Under the pieces are notes generated by a model. That model saw only the letters and a list, made by a program, of their open reading frames with translations. It was not told the origin of the DNA and searched no databases. Positions 1-6,765 of a DNA stretch of 32,010 nt are shown here, piece by piece. Made by a program: the position numbers and the translations under genes. The first letter of the stretch is position 1, and each line of letters begins with the position of its first letter. This stretch comes from a virus. The stretch covers positions 1 to 32,010 of the IMG/VR virus record IMGVR_UViG_3300043466_002174; one strand, given 5' to 3'.

Positions 1-2
1 AT

Positions 3-34
3 CCCCCGCCCCACCCTTGACCCCCGTACCCCCC
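3..34 (-). other. C-rich tract; minus-strand G-quadruplex candidate
   Basis: Five runs of C (5, 4, 3, 5 and 6 long) lie at 3-7, 9-12, 14-16, 21-25 and 29-34 with loops of 1-4 bases. The minus strand therefore carries G-runs able to form a G-quadruplex, and the plus strand could form an i-motif. This is striking in an AT-rich genome. It may also be the coding 3' end of a gene entering from the left, because frame 1 stays open to a stop at 82-84 and frame 2 reads as proline-rich. The two options cannot be separated here. Confidence 0.5.
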
Positions 35-43
35 TTTTCTTTA

Positions 44-70
44 AATTTAAAAAACTTCGTTTTTTAAATT
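44..70. terminator. AT-only inverted repeat, possible bidirectional terminator
   Basis: Perfect 11-bp arms (44-54 and 60-70) flank a five-base CTTCG loop. The arms end in six A and six T next to the loop. The hairpin sits between the C-rich tract and the dut promoter, where a terminator for an upstream gene would be expected. The stem has no G-C pairs, so a classical intrinsic terminator is uncertain. Confidence 0.4.
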
Positions 71-88
71 ACGCCGAGCCGTGATTAG

Positions 89-116
89 TTGAAAACCCCT
101 TGACAAAGTTTAGAAT
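89..116 (+). promoter_or_regulatory. sigma70-like promoter upstream of dut
   Basis: TTGAAA at 89-94 (5/6 match to the -35 consensus) and TAGAAT at 111-116 (5/6 match to the -10 consensus) are separated by 16 bases. Transcription would start near 123, about 12 bases before the dut ATG, leaving almost no leader and no Shine-Dalgarno sequence. A second TTGACA at 100-105 has only a poor -10 partner at 123-128. Assigned by eye. Confidence 0.4.
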
Positions 117-134
117 CTCAGGCAAAGTACGAAC

Positions 135-605
135 ATGCAGCCAAACTTATCGTTCAAAGTTCTCAAAAACGGATTCGAAAATAACGTGATTCCCCCAGCA
201 AAGGGCGATGCGGGATGGGATCTCGTAGCAGCAGGAGAGCCAACTTTTGTTTACTCTGACGAAGAGGGTAAGAAAATTTTGTATGTCGAGTATGACACAG
301 GAGTTGCGATCCAACCGCCAGATGGATTCTTCACTCTTTTGTTTCCAAGATCTAGTGTAAGCAAATATAATTTAGCGCTTTGCAATTCTGTCGGCGTGAT
401 CGACAATGGGTATCGGGCGTCAATCAAGCTTCGTTTCCGCTATCTCGGCAAAGGCAAGCCAACCAAAAATTCCTTGATTTACAAAAAAGGTGACAAGATT
501 GGGCAATTGATGTTCATGCCAATTTTTAATTTTGTGGCGCATCAAACCGAATCATTGGACGATTCCGAAAGAGGTCTTGGCGGCTTTGGAAGCACAGGAA
601 AATGA
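135..605 (+). CDS. dut: dUTP diphosphatase (dUTPase)
   Basis: This trimeric-type dUTPase hydrolyses dUTP to dUMP and diphosphate, which keeps uracil out of phage DNA and supplies dTMP synthesis. All five family motifs are visible in 156 residues: AGWDLVAA (26-33), PRSSVS (71-76), GVIDNGYR with the catalytic Asp90 (87-94), GDKIGQLMF (119-127) and the C-terminal flexible motif RGLGGFGSTG (146-155). The length is normal for the family. The ATG at 135 has no clear ribosome binding site but follows a plausible promoter. The stop overlaps the next start in an ATGA, so dut heads a translationally coupled cluster with the sigma factor and SSB. Confidence 0.95.
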   Translation: MQPNLSFKVLKNGFENNVIPPAKGDAGWDLVAAGEPTFVYSDEEGKKILYVEYDTGVAIQPPDGFFTLLFPRSSVSKYNLALCNSVGVIDNGYRASIKLRFRYLGKGKPTKNSLIYKKGDKIGQLMFMPIFNFVAHQTESLDDSERGLGGFGSTGK

Positions 606-1183
606 GATTGATGCCAGAAAAAATGGACGATCTTGACCTGATCCAAAAGGTCAAAAAAAGCGGCGATAGCGATTGCTTCATGGAAATCGTCAACAGACAT
701 TCTGGCATTTATTTGCAGATGGTACACAGCTATGCGCCAAGAGAAACTGCTATTGATAATTTTTATGATTTAATGTCGAATAAAGAATCAAATATTTTTG
801 ATGCGGTCAAAGCTTTTGATGAAAAGCGCAATATAAAGTTTTCAACTTATCTCGGAAATCACACAAGATGGCTTTGCTTGAACTCCTCAAACAAGCGCCG
901 CCACTTGCCAATGGAGGATAATTTTGACTGTGAGTTTGAAAGCTCAGAGCCCAAGCAGTTGGCGGAACAAGAAATGTTGCGAGACATTCTAAGTCAGCTT
1001 TCGAGCTTGGAAGACAAAAGAATTGAGAAAATATTTAAAATGAGATATTTCTCAGAAAAGAAAAAGCTTACCCCTTGGAGAAAAATCGCAAAAGAACTTG
1101 ACTTATCGATTCAAGGATGTATCAATATTCACAACCTAGCCTTCAAAAAGCTTAAAAAAACCTACGTTAAAAAAAATGATTAA
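602..1183 (+). CDS. phage RNA polymerase sigma factor (sigma70-like)
   Basis: A 193-aa sigma-like protein predicted to redirect host RNA polymerase, probably to phage late genes. Residues 66-100 match sigma70 region 2: FDEKRNIKFSTY followed by an aromatic/basic stretch ending in NKRRH, the core-binding and -10-recognition segment. Residues about 125-187 resemble region 4, with a helix-turn-helix (SLEDKRIEKIFKMRYF, then WRKIAKELDLSIQG). Regions 1 and 3 are missing, as in compact phage and alternative sigma factors. The ATG at 602 overlaps the dut stop and is preceded by an AGGA; an alternative ATG lies at 611. The 3' end overlaps ssb by 8 bases. Which promoters it reads cannot be told from the window. 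Confidence 0.83.
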   Translation: MRLMPEKMDDLDLIQKVKKSGDSDCFMEIVNRHSGIYLQMVHSYAPRETAIDNFYDLMSNKESNIFDAVKAFDEKRNIKFSTYLGNHTRWLCLNSSNKRRHLPMEDNFDCEFESSEPKQLAEQEMLRDILSQLSSLEDKRIEKIFKMRYFSEKKKLTPWRKIAKELDLSIQGCINIHNLAFKKLKKTYVKKND

Positions 1184-1616
1184 TTCAGTAGTACTAGCAG
1201 GAAACGTCGTTGCGGACCCAATGGCCCGCAGCACTTCAACTGGAAAGAACATCGCTTCTTTCCGCTTGGCAGTTAATAACCCAATCAACGACAAAGACAC
1301 AGTTTTCATCGATGTCGATGTATGGGAGAAGCAAGCTGAGTTTGTGACAACTCACGTAAAGAAGGGCAGCAGCGTATCCGTCATTGGTCGCCTTAAGCAA
1401 GACTCTTGGGAAAAGGACGGTGAGAAGAAGACGAAGATTCTTGTTGTTGCCGATAGAGTAAACTTTGTTGGCGGCAAGAAGAAGGACGGAGCAGAGACTG
1501 AGGATGCCCCTCCTGCACCAAAAGCAGCCGCAAGACCAGCAGCAAAAGCTCCAACAAAAGCTGCCCCAGCAAAGCCTGCTCCCGTAGAGGCTGACGAAGA
1601 CGAAGTTCCAATCTGA
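1176..1616 (+). CDS. ssb: single-stranded DNA-binding protein (SSB)
   Basis: A 146-aa SSB that coats single-stranded DNA during replication and recombination. Residues 1 to about 100 form the OB fold: MINSVVLAGNVVADPMAR, FRLAVNN, FIDVDVWEKQAEFV, then KGSSVSVIGRLKQDSWE. A disordered Ala/Pro/Lys linker (about 100-136) follows, then an acidic tail ending DEDEVPI. The tail corresponds to the bacterial DDDIPF recruiting tip but ends in Ile instead of Phe. Codon use looks more GC-rich and regular than the neighbours, consistent with high expression. The gene overlaps the sigma gene and shares a TGATG with the next gene, so the cluster is coupled. Confidence 0.95.
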   Translation: MINSVVLAGNVVADPMARSTSTGKNIASFRLAVNNPINDKDTVFIDVDVWEKQAEFVTTHVKKGSSVSVIGRLKQDSWEKDGEKKTKILVVADRVNFVGGKKKDGAETEDAPPAPKAAARPAAKAPTKAAPAKPAPVEADEDEVPI

Positions 1617-2713
1617 TGAATATCCTCTTCGAAGCTCCATTGAATCAAGTTTCCTTTGGAAACGTAACCTATAACATCTTAAAGGTATTCTTTAAGAAGG
1701 TTCAGCAAGATCCTAGTTTTAAGGTTTCGTATTTTCCCATTGGGAATATTGAATTGTCCGCTTTCGACAAGATGCCAAAAGACTTTGCTCTTTGGGTAAA
1801 AAGCCTAGTTGATAATAGATTTACCAATCTATCAAAAGACGCTATTACCCTAAAGCTTTGGCATATCAATGGAGCCGAGAAGAGAATGACATCGCGTCAG
1901 GTGCTGCTGACTTTTTATGAACTTGATCAGCCAACTGTTGCAGAAAAAGCAATAGTTGGCTTTCAAGACGGAACCCTATTTTCTAGTTCTTATGCGGCAA
2001 ATTCTTTTATTGCCTCTGGTTGCCAAAATGTTCAAAGCATTCCGCTTGGATTTGATCCAGACTTTTACCTTACTGGCAAAAAGTATCTAGAGGGAAAGAT
2101 TAACTTCTTGCTCATGGGTAAATTTGAGAAGCGTAAGCATACCGATAAGATTGTAAAGATGTGGGCTAAAGCTTACGGCAATAATCCAAAATTTCAACTT
2201 ACTTGCTGCATTATCAATCCATTTCTTCCCAAAGAATTTACTCAAAAAGTTATAGCTTCGTATAAACAAATGGCTGGTAATATTAACGTGCTTCCATTTG
2301 TAACAACAAACTCAGAAGTTAATGACATCTTAAACTCGGCGGATATTGATCTTAGTGGTTTAAGTGGAGCAGAGGGCTGGGGCTTGCCAGCTTTTAACGC
2401 TACTTGCCTCGGCAAATGGAGTGTTGTATTAAACGCGACAAGCCACAAAGATTGGGCCACCAGAGACAATGCCATCCTTGTTGAACCAAGTGGGAAAATC
2501 GAAGCTTATGATGGCACCTTTTTCAAAAAAGGTTCCGACTTTAATCAGGGTAATATTTATGATTTTAATGAAGATGAAGCGGTTCAAGCTATTCAGAAAG
2601 CCGTAGCTCTCGCTGAAAACAAAGTACTTAATCAAGCTGGAATCAAACTGGGACAAAATTTCACTTACGAAAATACAGTTGAGAAAATTTGTAACACTTT
2701 GCGCGCCATTTAA
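1616..2713 (+). CDS. GT4-like glycosyltransferase
   Basis: A 365-aa GT-B fold glycosyltransferase. The N-terminal half starts with a Rossmann-like strand (MNILFEAPLNQVSFGNVTYN). The C-terminal half contains NFLLMGKFEKRKHTDKIV, typical of the GT4 second domain start, and GAEGWGLPAFNA at about 251-262, the acidic nucleotide-sugar binding loop. Donor and acceptor are unknown. It starts on the stop of ssb (TGATG), so it is co-transcribed with early-type genes, unlike the other glycosyltransferases here, which are in the minus-strand tail train. It could modify phage proteins, host surface glycans or DNA bases. Nothing in the sequence decides. Confidence 0.82.
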   Translation: MNILFEAPLNQVSFGNVTYNILKVFFKKVQQDPSFKVSYFPIGNIELSAFDKMPKDFALWVKSLVDNRFTNLSKDAITLKLWHINGAEKRMTSRQVLLTFYELDQPTVAEKAIVGFQDGTLFSSSYAANSFIASGCQNVQSIPLGFDPDFYLTGKKYLEGKINFLLMGKFEKRKHTDKIVKMWAKAYGNNPKFQLTCCIINPFLPKEFTQKVIASYKQMAGNINVLPFVTTNSEVNDILNSADIDLSGLSGAEGWGLPAFNATCLGKWSVVLNATSHKDWATRDNAILVEPSGKIEAYDGTFFKKGSDFNQGNIYDFNEDEAVQAIQKAVALAENKVLNQAGIKLGQNFTYENTVEKICNTLRAI

Positions 2714-2767
2714 TTGCGTTCTCCTCTGGAATAGCCTTGGCATGCAGTTAGCTAAATAGTAATCACT

Positions 2768-3109
2768 ATGACATACTACTACTCAGTAAACTACGATACT
2801 ACTACAACTGGAACTGGCACTATTTGGAATGACTGCGCGTATATTAATCAGTCTTCCGATAAGGATTCGACCTCTTATGTATTTCGGGTTACAGGATGCG
2901 GAAAAGATGATGTTTTAGTCACCTACTGCGAAGATTCTTATAAGCTCTCTGTTAGAGCCAAGAGTGAGTACACCGATTATAATAGATCATTTTTAGTTTG
3001 CAGAGAGTCTTTTGATCTCTCAGCGGTTCAATGCTCTGTAAAAAATGGAGTCTTGACAATTAAAATTCCAAAGAAGAAAAAACAAGAAAAGAAGGTAGAC
3101 ATTAACTAA
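2768..3109 (+). CDS. Hsp20/alpha-crystallin-like small heat shock protein
   Basis: A 113-aa protein whose residues about 35-102 look like an alpha-crystallin domain: alternating beta strands (SYVFRVTGCGKDDVLVTY, KLSVRAKSEY), a RSFLVCRESFDLSAVQ strand and the diagnostic GVLTIKIPK near the end. Such proteins are ATP-independent holdase chaperones and occur in many T4-related and aquatic phages. The N-terminus is short and rich in Tyr/Thr; the C-terminus is a Lys-rich tail. The gene is flanked by a 54-base gap upstream with no convincing promoter and a strong terminator downstream, so it ends this transcription unit. The identification rests on the fold pattern, not on strong identity. Confidence 0.72.
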   Translation: MTYYYSVNYDTTTTGTGTIWNDCAYINQSSDKDSTSYVFRVTGCGKDDVLVTYCEDSYKLSVRAKSEYTDYNRSFLVCRESFDLSAVQCSVKNGVLTIKIPKKKKQEKKVDIN

Positions 3110-3115
3110 AACCCC

Positions 3116-3141
3116 AAGCCGCTTGAAAAAGCGGCTTTTTT
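3116..3141 (+). terminator. rho-independent terminator after the Hsp20-like gene
   Basis: Perfect 9-bp arms AAGCCGCTT (3116-3124) and AAGCGGCTT (3129-3137) with a GAAA tetraloop run into a T-tract (3136-3141). The GC-rich core, small loop and U-run are those of a classical intrinsic terminator for plus-strand transcription. The minus strand lacks a comparable U-run. Confidence 0.9.
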
Positions 3142-3155
3142 ATTACCATATTTAT

Positions 3156-3536
3156 ATGCCTCTGTATACTTACGAGAATCCAAAGACTGGCGAAACGATT
3201 GACGTGTTTCAAGGAATGAACGAGGAGCACTCATACATCGACCAGGAAGGACTTATTTGGAAGAGGGTATATCAGGTGCCCAATGCTTCAGTGGATGCCC
3301 AAATTGACCCGTATAGCAACACCTCGTTCGTTGATGCTACAAAGAACAAGAAAGGTACGTATGGAGACTTGCTAGACAAAAGTGCGGAACTTAGTGAAAA
3401 ACGTGCAAAACAGAACGGCGGCGTAGATCCAGTTAAAAATAAGTTTTTGAAGGATTATTCAAAAAGAAGAAACGGCGCAAAGCACCCAAGCGAAAAGAAG
3501 ACTTACGAATCAAATAGGGTTAAGGTCGAGTACTGA
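3156..3536 (+). CDS. FmdB-like small phage protein without zinc-ribbon cysteines
   Basis: A 126-aa protein starting MPLYTYENPKTGETIDVFQ. This matches the start of FmdB/CxxC_CxxC zinc-ribbon proteins (MPxYEYxCxxCG), but both expected N-terminal cysteine positions are occupied by other residues (ENPKTG), as in phage homologues annotated FmdB-like. The remainder (about 50-126) is charged, Lys-rich and probably disordered. The ATG at 3156 is preferred to an in-frame ATG at 3123, because the upstream one lies inside the terminator hairpin and adds a non-homologous extension. The function is unknown; DNA or structural-protein binding is possible. The 3' end overlaps the convergent heptosyltransferase gene by 17 bases. 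Confidence 0.65.
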   Translation: MPLYTYENPKTGETIDVFQGMNEEHSYIDQEGLIWKRVYQVPNASVDAQIDPYSNTSFVDATKNKKGTYGDLLDKSAELSEKRAKQNGGVDPVKNKFLKDYSKRRNGAKHPSEKKTYESNRVKVEY

Positions 3537-4671
3537 TAATTTTATCGATTTGTTTTATAACGTCTTCTGGCGTTATTTGCTTGGTGCATTCAAAGTCTTT
3601 ATTTCTTGGGCACCATTTCCAGTCAGACCTATCAAAAGCTAAACTTGGATCATTCCAGCAGCCGTTGCATACTTTTTCATTGATTATCCTATAAGGCGTA
3701 GAAAACTCTGCGAACGCCTTACTAAATCCGCTTATCAAAACTACTGGAACTCCGCACGCCCAAGCTAACCAAGATAGGCCAGAACCTAAACCAATAAAAA
3801 ATTCAGCCCCAGATATTTGTTCGATTCTTGTTTGAAGTGAGAAGTCCCCAGTTTTATCTATAGCGCCTTTAGGAATAAAATTAAAATTGCTATTATTTCC
3901 AAAACTTGGATATCGGTCTATGCACCAAACTTCGTAGCCAATCTTATTTAGATATTTTATTACCTCTTGCCAGCCATTTTTATTATTCCAGTACTTACAT
4001 TGAGCAGTACTTTGAGTAGCGATGCAAATATATTTTTTATTAGATTTTTTTTGAACGGCCAAATTTGGCCTTCTCTCTACTGGATCTAGACCAAGAGCCA
4101 AAGCTGGAATCTCTGTTAGTGAAACAGTTCTTGGATCTTTCTTTGTTAGGCCCTTCCAATCTTTAATTGGATAGCGAATCCTATACTCTGCATAAAAGTC
4201 ACTAACAAAATCATAATTGTTAAATTTGATAGCTGGATATTTTTCAGCAAAGATTTTGCATAAGTCTTTATTAAACACTACACAAGAAACATTGCATCCA
4301 TGCTTTAATCTGAATTCTTCAACAGCGCCGATATAGGCGATAGAATCTCCGAGGCTAGAGCTATCAAAAACTATTTTTACATTTTTCTCTTTTAAAAAAA
4401 GGGGCTCCTCTTTTATCAATTGGTCGTCTTTAAATACTTGGATCACCCAGTTTACGAAATACTTTGCCCTAGGCGATGCCCACATTCCAGTCTTCAAAAC
4501 AGTTTCGTAAACCATTTGCGAAGAGTCTTTATCTATAAATCTTACCTTAAAACTGCTTTCTGAACTTCCAGTTATTGTAATCTTCGCCCCATCATTGAAG
4601 GTAAACAAAAAATTAGCGTCATTAAAATTTCTTTTGGTATTTTGATAGTTATACGCCAATTGATATTTCAT
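3520..4671 (-). CDS. TibC/BAHT-like O-heptosyltransferase (GT9-type fold)
   Basis: A 383-aa protein resembling the bacterial autotransporter heptosyltransferase (BAHT; TibC/Aah) family, which O-glycosylates Ser residues on beta-helical surface proteins. An N-terminal beta-rich domain (about 1-95) is followed by a GT-B region (VKIVFDSSSLGDSIAYIGAV, then SGAEFFIGLGSGLSWLAWAC). Near the C-terminus is a cysteine motif characteristic of the family: C335, C338, C354 and C362 in the context VCNGCWND...WKWCPRNKDFECT, which binds a metal in TibC. It is the last gene of the minus-strand train, starting within the ATGA of the preceding GT4 gene. In a phage the likely acceptor is a virion fibre protein encoded upstream (inference). 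Confidence 0.8.
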   Translation of the reverse strand: MKYQLAYNYQNTKRNFNDANFLFTFNDGAKITITGSSESSFKVRFIDKDSSQMVYETVLKTGMWASPRAKYFVNWVIQVFKDDQLIKEEPLFLKEKNVKIVFDSSSLGDSIAYIGAVEEFRLKHGCNVSCVVFNKDLCKIFAEKYPAIKFNNYDFVSDFYAEYRIRYPIKDWKGLTKKDPRTVSLTEIPALALGLDPVERRPNLAVQKKSNKKYICIATQSTAQCKYWNNKNGWQEVIKYLNKIGYEVWCIDRYPSFGNNSNFNFIPKGAIDKTGDFSLQTRIEQISGAEFFIGLGSGLSWLAWACGVPVVLISGFSKAFAEFSTPYRIINEKVCNGCWNDPSLAFDRSDWKWCPRNKDFECTKQITPEDVIKQIDKIISTRP

Positions 4672-5597
4672 AAGCAGCTTTTGATCAAATCTATATTATA
4701 CTGCTCATCTCCATCTTTCAAATATTCTATATTTGCATACTTGTCGTACATATCGCAATATGAATTTAAATTATAAATTAGAGTTTTAAGCCTCCATCCA
4801 ATCGCCTCTCTAATCACAAGTGGCGAACATTCTTTTTTGGAAGTAAACACCATTAAGTCTGCGGCTTGATAAAATAAATCAACATCAGACCTTTCTGCCC
4901 ATATCTTACAGTTATCTGGCAAGTCTTTTGTTATCGGCCCCCAATAATCTTTGAAGTTAATGGCTAAGTTACCAACAAAATGAAACTGAAAATATGGCAG
5001 CTTTCTAGCTAATTCAATAAGCTCTCCCTGATTTTTACCCTGAGTAAATAGACCAACATTGATTATGTGTTTCTTTTTCGGATCAAACCCCAATGCGTCT
5101 TGAGCCATTTTCTTTTGTGGCTTTTTTAACTCAATAGGATACTCAACTATCTCAAATGGGGCGCCTAAACTCCCATAAAGCTTAGACTGATATTCAGAGA
5201 CGAATATAAACTTATCCGGTATGAACTTTTTGTTTTGAGGGTCAAAGTAAATGCCGTGTCCAGTTTCGAAGATTAGATAATTTCTATCTGAACTGTATAT
5301 CTTAGCACAAATTTCATTTCTGAGAAATGTTTCTGGGAATTCCTCGAAATGAACTACATCTGGATTTATATCTCTTATAAGCTCGATTAGATACTCATCT
5401 GGCTTTCCAGAAGCAGAATAAAATCTATCGCCCAGCAAATTTTTAATCTTATTCCTTTGAATAACATAAGCGTCCCCTAAAAACTTATGCTCTATGCAGT
5501 AAATTTGAAATAATGAGTTTAAGCTCTCTATCTTCTTTAGAAGGTACTGAGGAAGCCCCCCTGTAGATAAATGAGGAGAAATATAAGCAATTTTCAT
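4668..5597 (-). CDS. GT4-like glycosyltransferase
   Basis: A 309-aa glycosyltransferase starting MKIAYISPHLSTGGLPQYLL, the typical glycine-rich first strand-loop of GT4 enzymes. VVHFEEFPE and FVSEYQSKLYG fit the acceptor domain. NVGLFTQGKNQGELIEL opens the donor-binding domain, and E256 and E264 (ECSPLVIRE) form the E-x7-E motif that contacts the nucleotide sugar. The ATG at 5597 is chosen over an in-frame ATG at 5639, because it aligns with the family start and overlaps the upstream stop as TAATG. It lies between the dioxygenase and heptosyltransferase genes, which suggests a shared substrate. Confidence 0.87.
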   Translation of the reverse strand: MKIAYISPHLSTGGLPQYLLKKIESLNSLFQIYCIEHKFLGDAYVIQRNKIKNLLGDRFYSASGKPDEYLIELIRDINPDVVHFEEFPETFLRNEICAKIYSSDRNYLIFETGHGIYFDPQNKKFIPDKFIFVSEYQSKLYGSLGAPFEIVEYPIELKKPQKKMAQDALGFDPKKKHIINVGLFTQGKNQGELIELARKLPYFQFHFVGNLAINFKDYWGPITKDLPDNCKIWAERSDVDLFYQAADLMVFTSKKECSPLVIREAIGWRLKTLIYNLNSYCDMYDKYANIEYLKDGDEQYNIDLIKSCL

Positions 5598-6757
5598 TAA
5601 TCCGGTAAAGACCAATGCATGAAAAGTTGAACAACACATTCATTTGGCTCACAAATTAATGGCTGTCTCCAATGTTGCATTTTTGTTCCTAAAATCAAAA
5701 TTCCTTCTCCAACATTTGTGTTTGCAGCGATTTCATTGCCCTTTTTATCTATGCAGTATAAAGGCCATTCTTTTTTTAGAGTAGAAAATAAATTTACTGA
5801 AAGGGTATAATCCAAACCTGGTCGATCTACATGCTTTCCAAGCAAGCCTCCATTATAGTATATTCTGGCATATGTATGCTTATCTTTCCATTTAACTCCA
5901 ATTTTTTCAGAAAGATCTTTTGATATTAATCTCAAATAATCATCAAATCTTTTTATTGATCCGAGTCCATAAGAAGGCTTAAAAACACTTGGATCTGAGT
6001 TTGCCGCTGCCAATTGACCTCTATTTTCTGCTGTTAATTTATTAGAAAATTTTAAATAAAAAAGCTCTTTTGCGAACTCTTCGCATGTTTTCTGGTCTAT
6101 TATTCCTTTTAAAAAAGAATACCCAAATTCTTCAAACTTTTCTTTGTCGTGTGATAGTGTATAAGGTGGAATTTGAGGTTTTTTCTGATCAAAAACTCCT
6201 TCTCTGGTCCAGATTACAATTATATATTTTGTGCCAGAAATGACTGGGAGACCAGCATGATTTGATTTTTCATTAAGCTCTCCATTGACTTTTAAATTTC
6301 TCCAGTTAAATAAAGTTCCAATTGTGGGCTTTACTCTTAGTTCGTACTTCGGGAAATCCGTTTCACCCCCTTCAAAATCCTCATTTAGATAGAGGATAGA
6401 AGAAAAGACTCTTTGTCCGCCTCTAACAAGATGGCTCTTTGAGCTTTCTGCATTAGGATTAAAATAATCAAAATGATGTTTATACTCTCCTCCAACATCA
6501 TACTTAATAAAATGCGGCGCCTCTTGGTTTTCAATCGGCAATCCGGTTATAGAAGATACTATATTTTTTAGCTTTTGTATGACCTTATCTTCTTCGGTTT
6601 TTATCCAAGTCCCATTAGCTATTCGACCTTTGCTCTCTACGCTCTCTGTTTGTCCAACAACCTTTAATTTTTGAAGCTCAAGATCATATTTTTTTATCAA
6701 AGCCTCACACTCTTCTTTCGAAAGCAAATTCTTTAATTCTAATATTTCCTGTTCCAT
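5597..6757 (-). CDS. tandem 2OG-Fe(II) dioxygenase, prolyl-4-hydroxylase-like
   Basis: A 386-aa protein with two consecutive 2-oxoglutarate/Fe(II) oxygenase domains. Domain 1 (about 1-190) has the prolyl-4-hydroxylase layout: H95-x-D97 (HHFDYFNP), FNWRN, then H167 (NHAGLPV) with K177 as the 2OG anchor, and GGETDFPKYELRVKP before it. Domain 2 (about 205-386) has H309-x-D311 (GKHVDRPG) and a distal H362 (QHWRQPL), with a conserved-looking WPLY strand; its 2OG anchor is not obvious. Such enzymes hydroxylate peptidyl proline or other residues. The gene sits downstream of a protein with long proline-rich repeats and among glycosyltransferases, so hydroxyproline formation followed by glycosylation is plausible. 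It is coupled to the next gene by TAATG. Confidence 0.85.
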   Translation of the reverse strand: MEQEILELKNLLSKEECEALIKKYDLELQKLKVVGQTESVESKGRIANGTWIKTEEDKVIQKLKNIVSSITGLPIENQEAPHFIKYDVGGEYKHHFDYFNPNAESSKSHLVRGGQRVFSSILYLNEDFEGGETDFPKYELRVKPTIGTLFNWRNLKVNGELNEKSNHAGLPVISGTKYIIVIWTREGVFDQKKPQIPPYTLSHDKEKFEEFGYSFLKGIIDQKTCEEFAKELFYLKFSNKLTAENRGQLAAANSDPSVFKPSYGLGSIKRFDDYLRLISKDLSEKIGVKWKDKHTYARIYYNGGLLGKHVDRPGLDYTLSVNLFSTLKKEWPLYCIDKKGNEIAANTNVGEGILILGTKMQHWRQPLICEPNECVVQLFMHWSLPD

Positions 6758-6765
6758 ATCTTATT

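Noticed and set aside
1236-1648. Minus-strand open frames opposite ssb
   Set aside because: They mirror the Ala/Pro/Lys linker of SSB, whose biased codons leave the opposite strand stop-free; no plausible start site or product.
5598-5639. Fourteen-residue N-terminal extension of the GT4 gene
   Set aside because: It lies inside the dioxygenase gene and precedes the family-typical MKIAYISPH start, which is coupled by TAATG.
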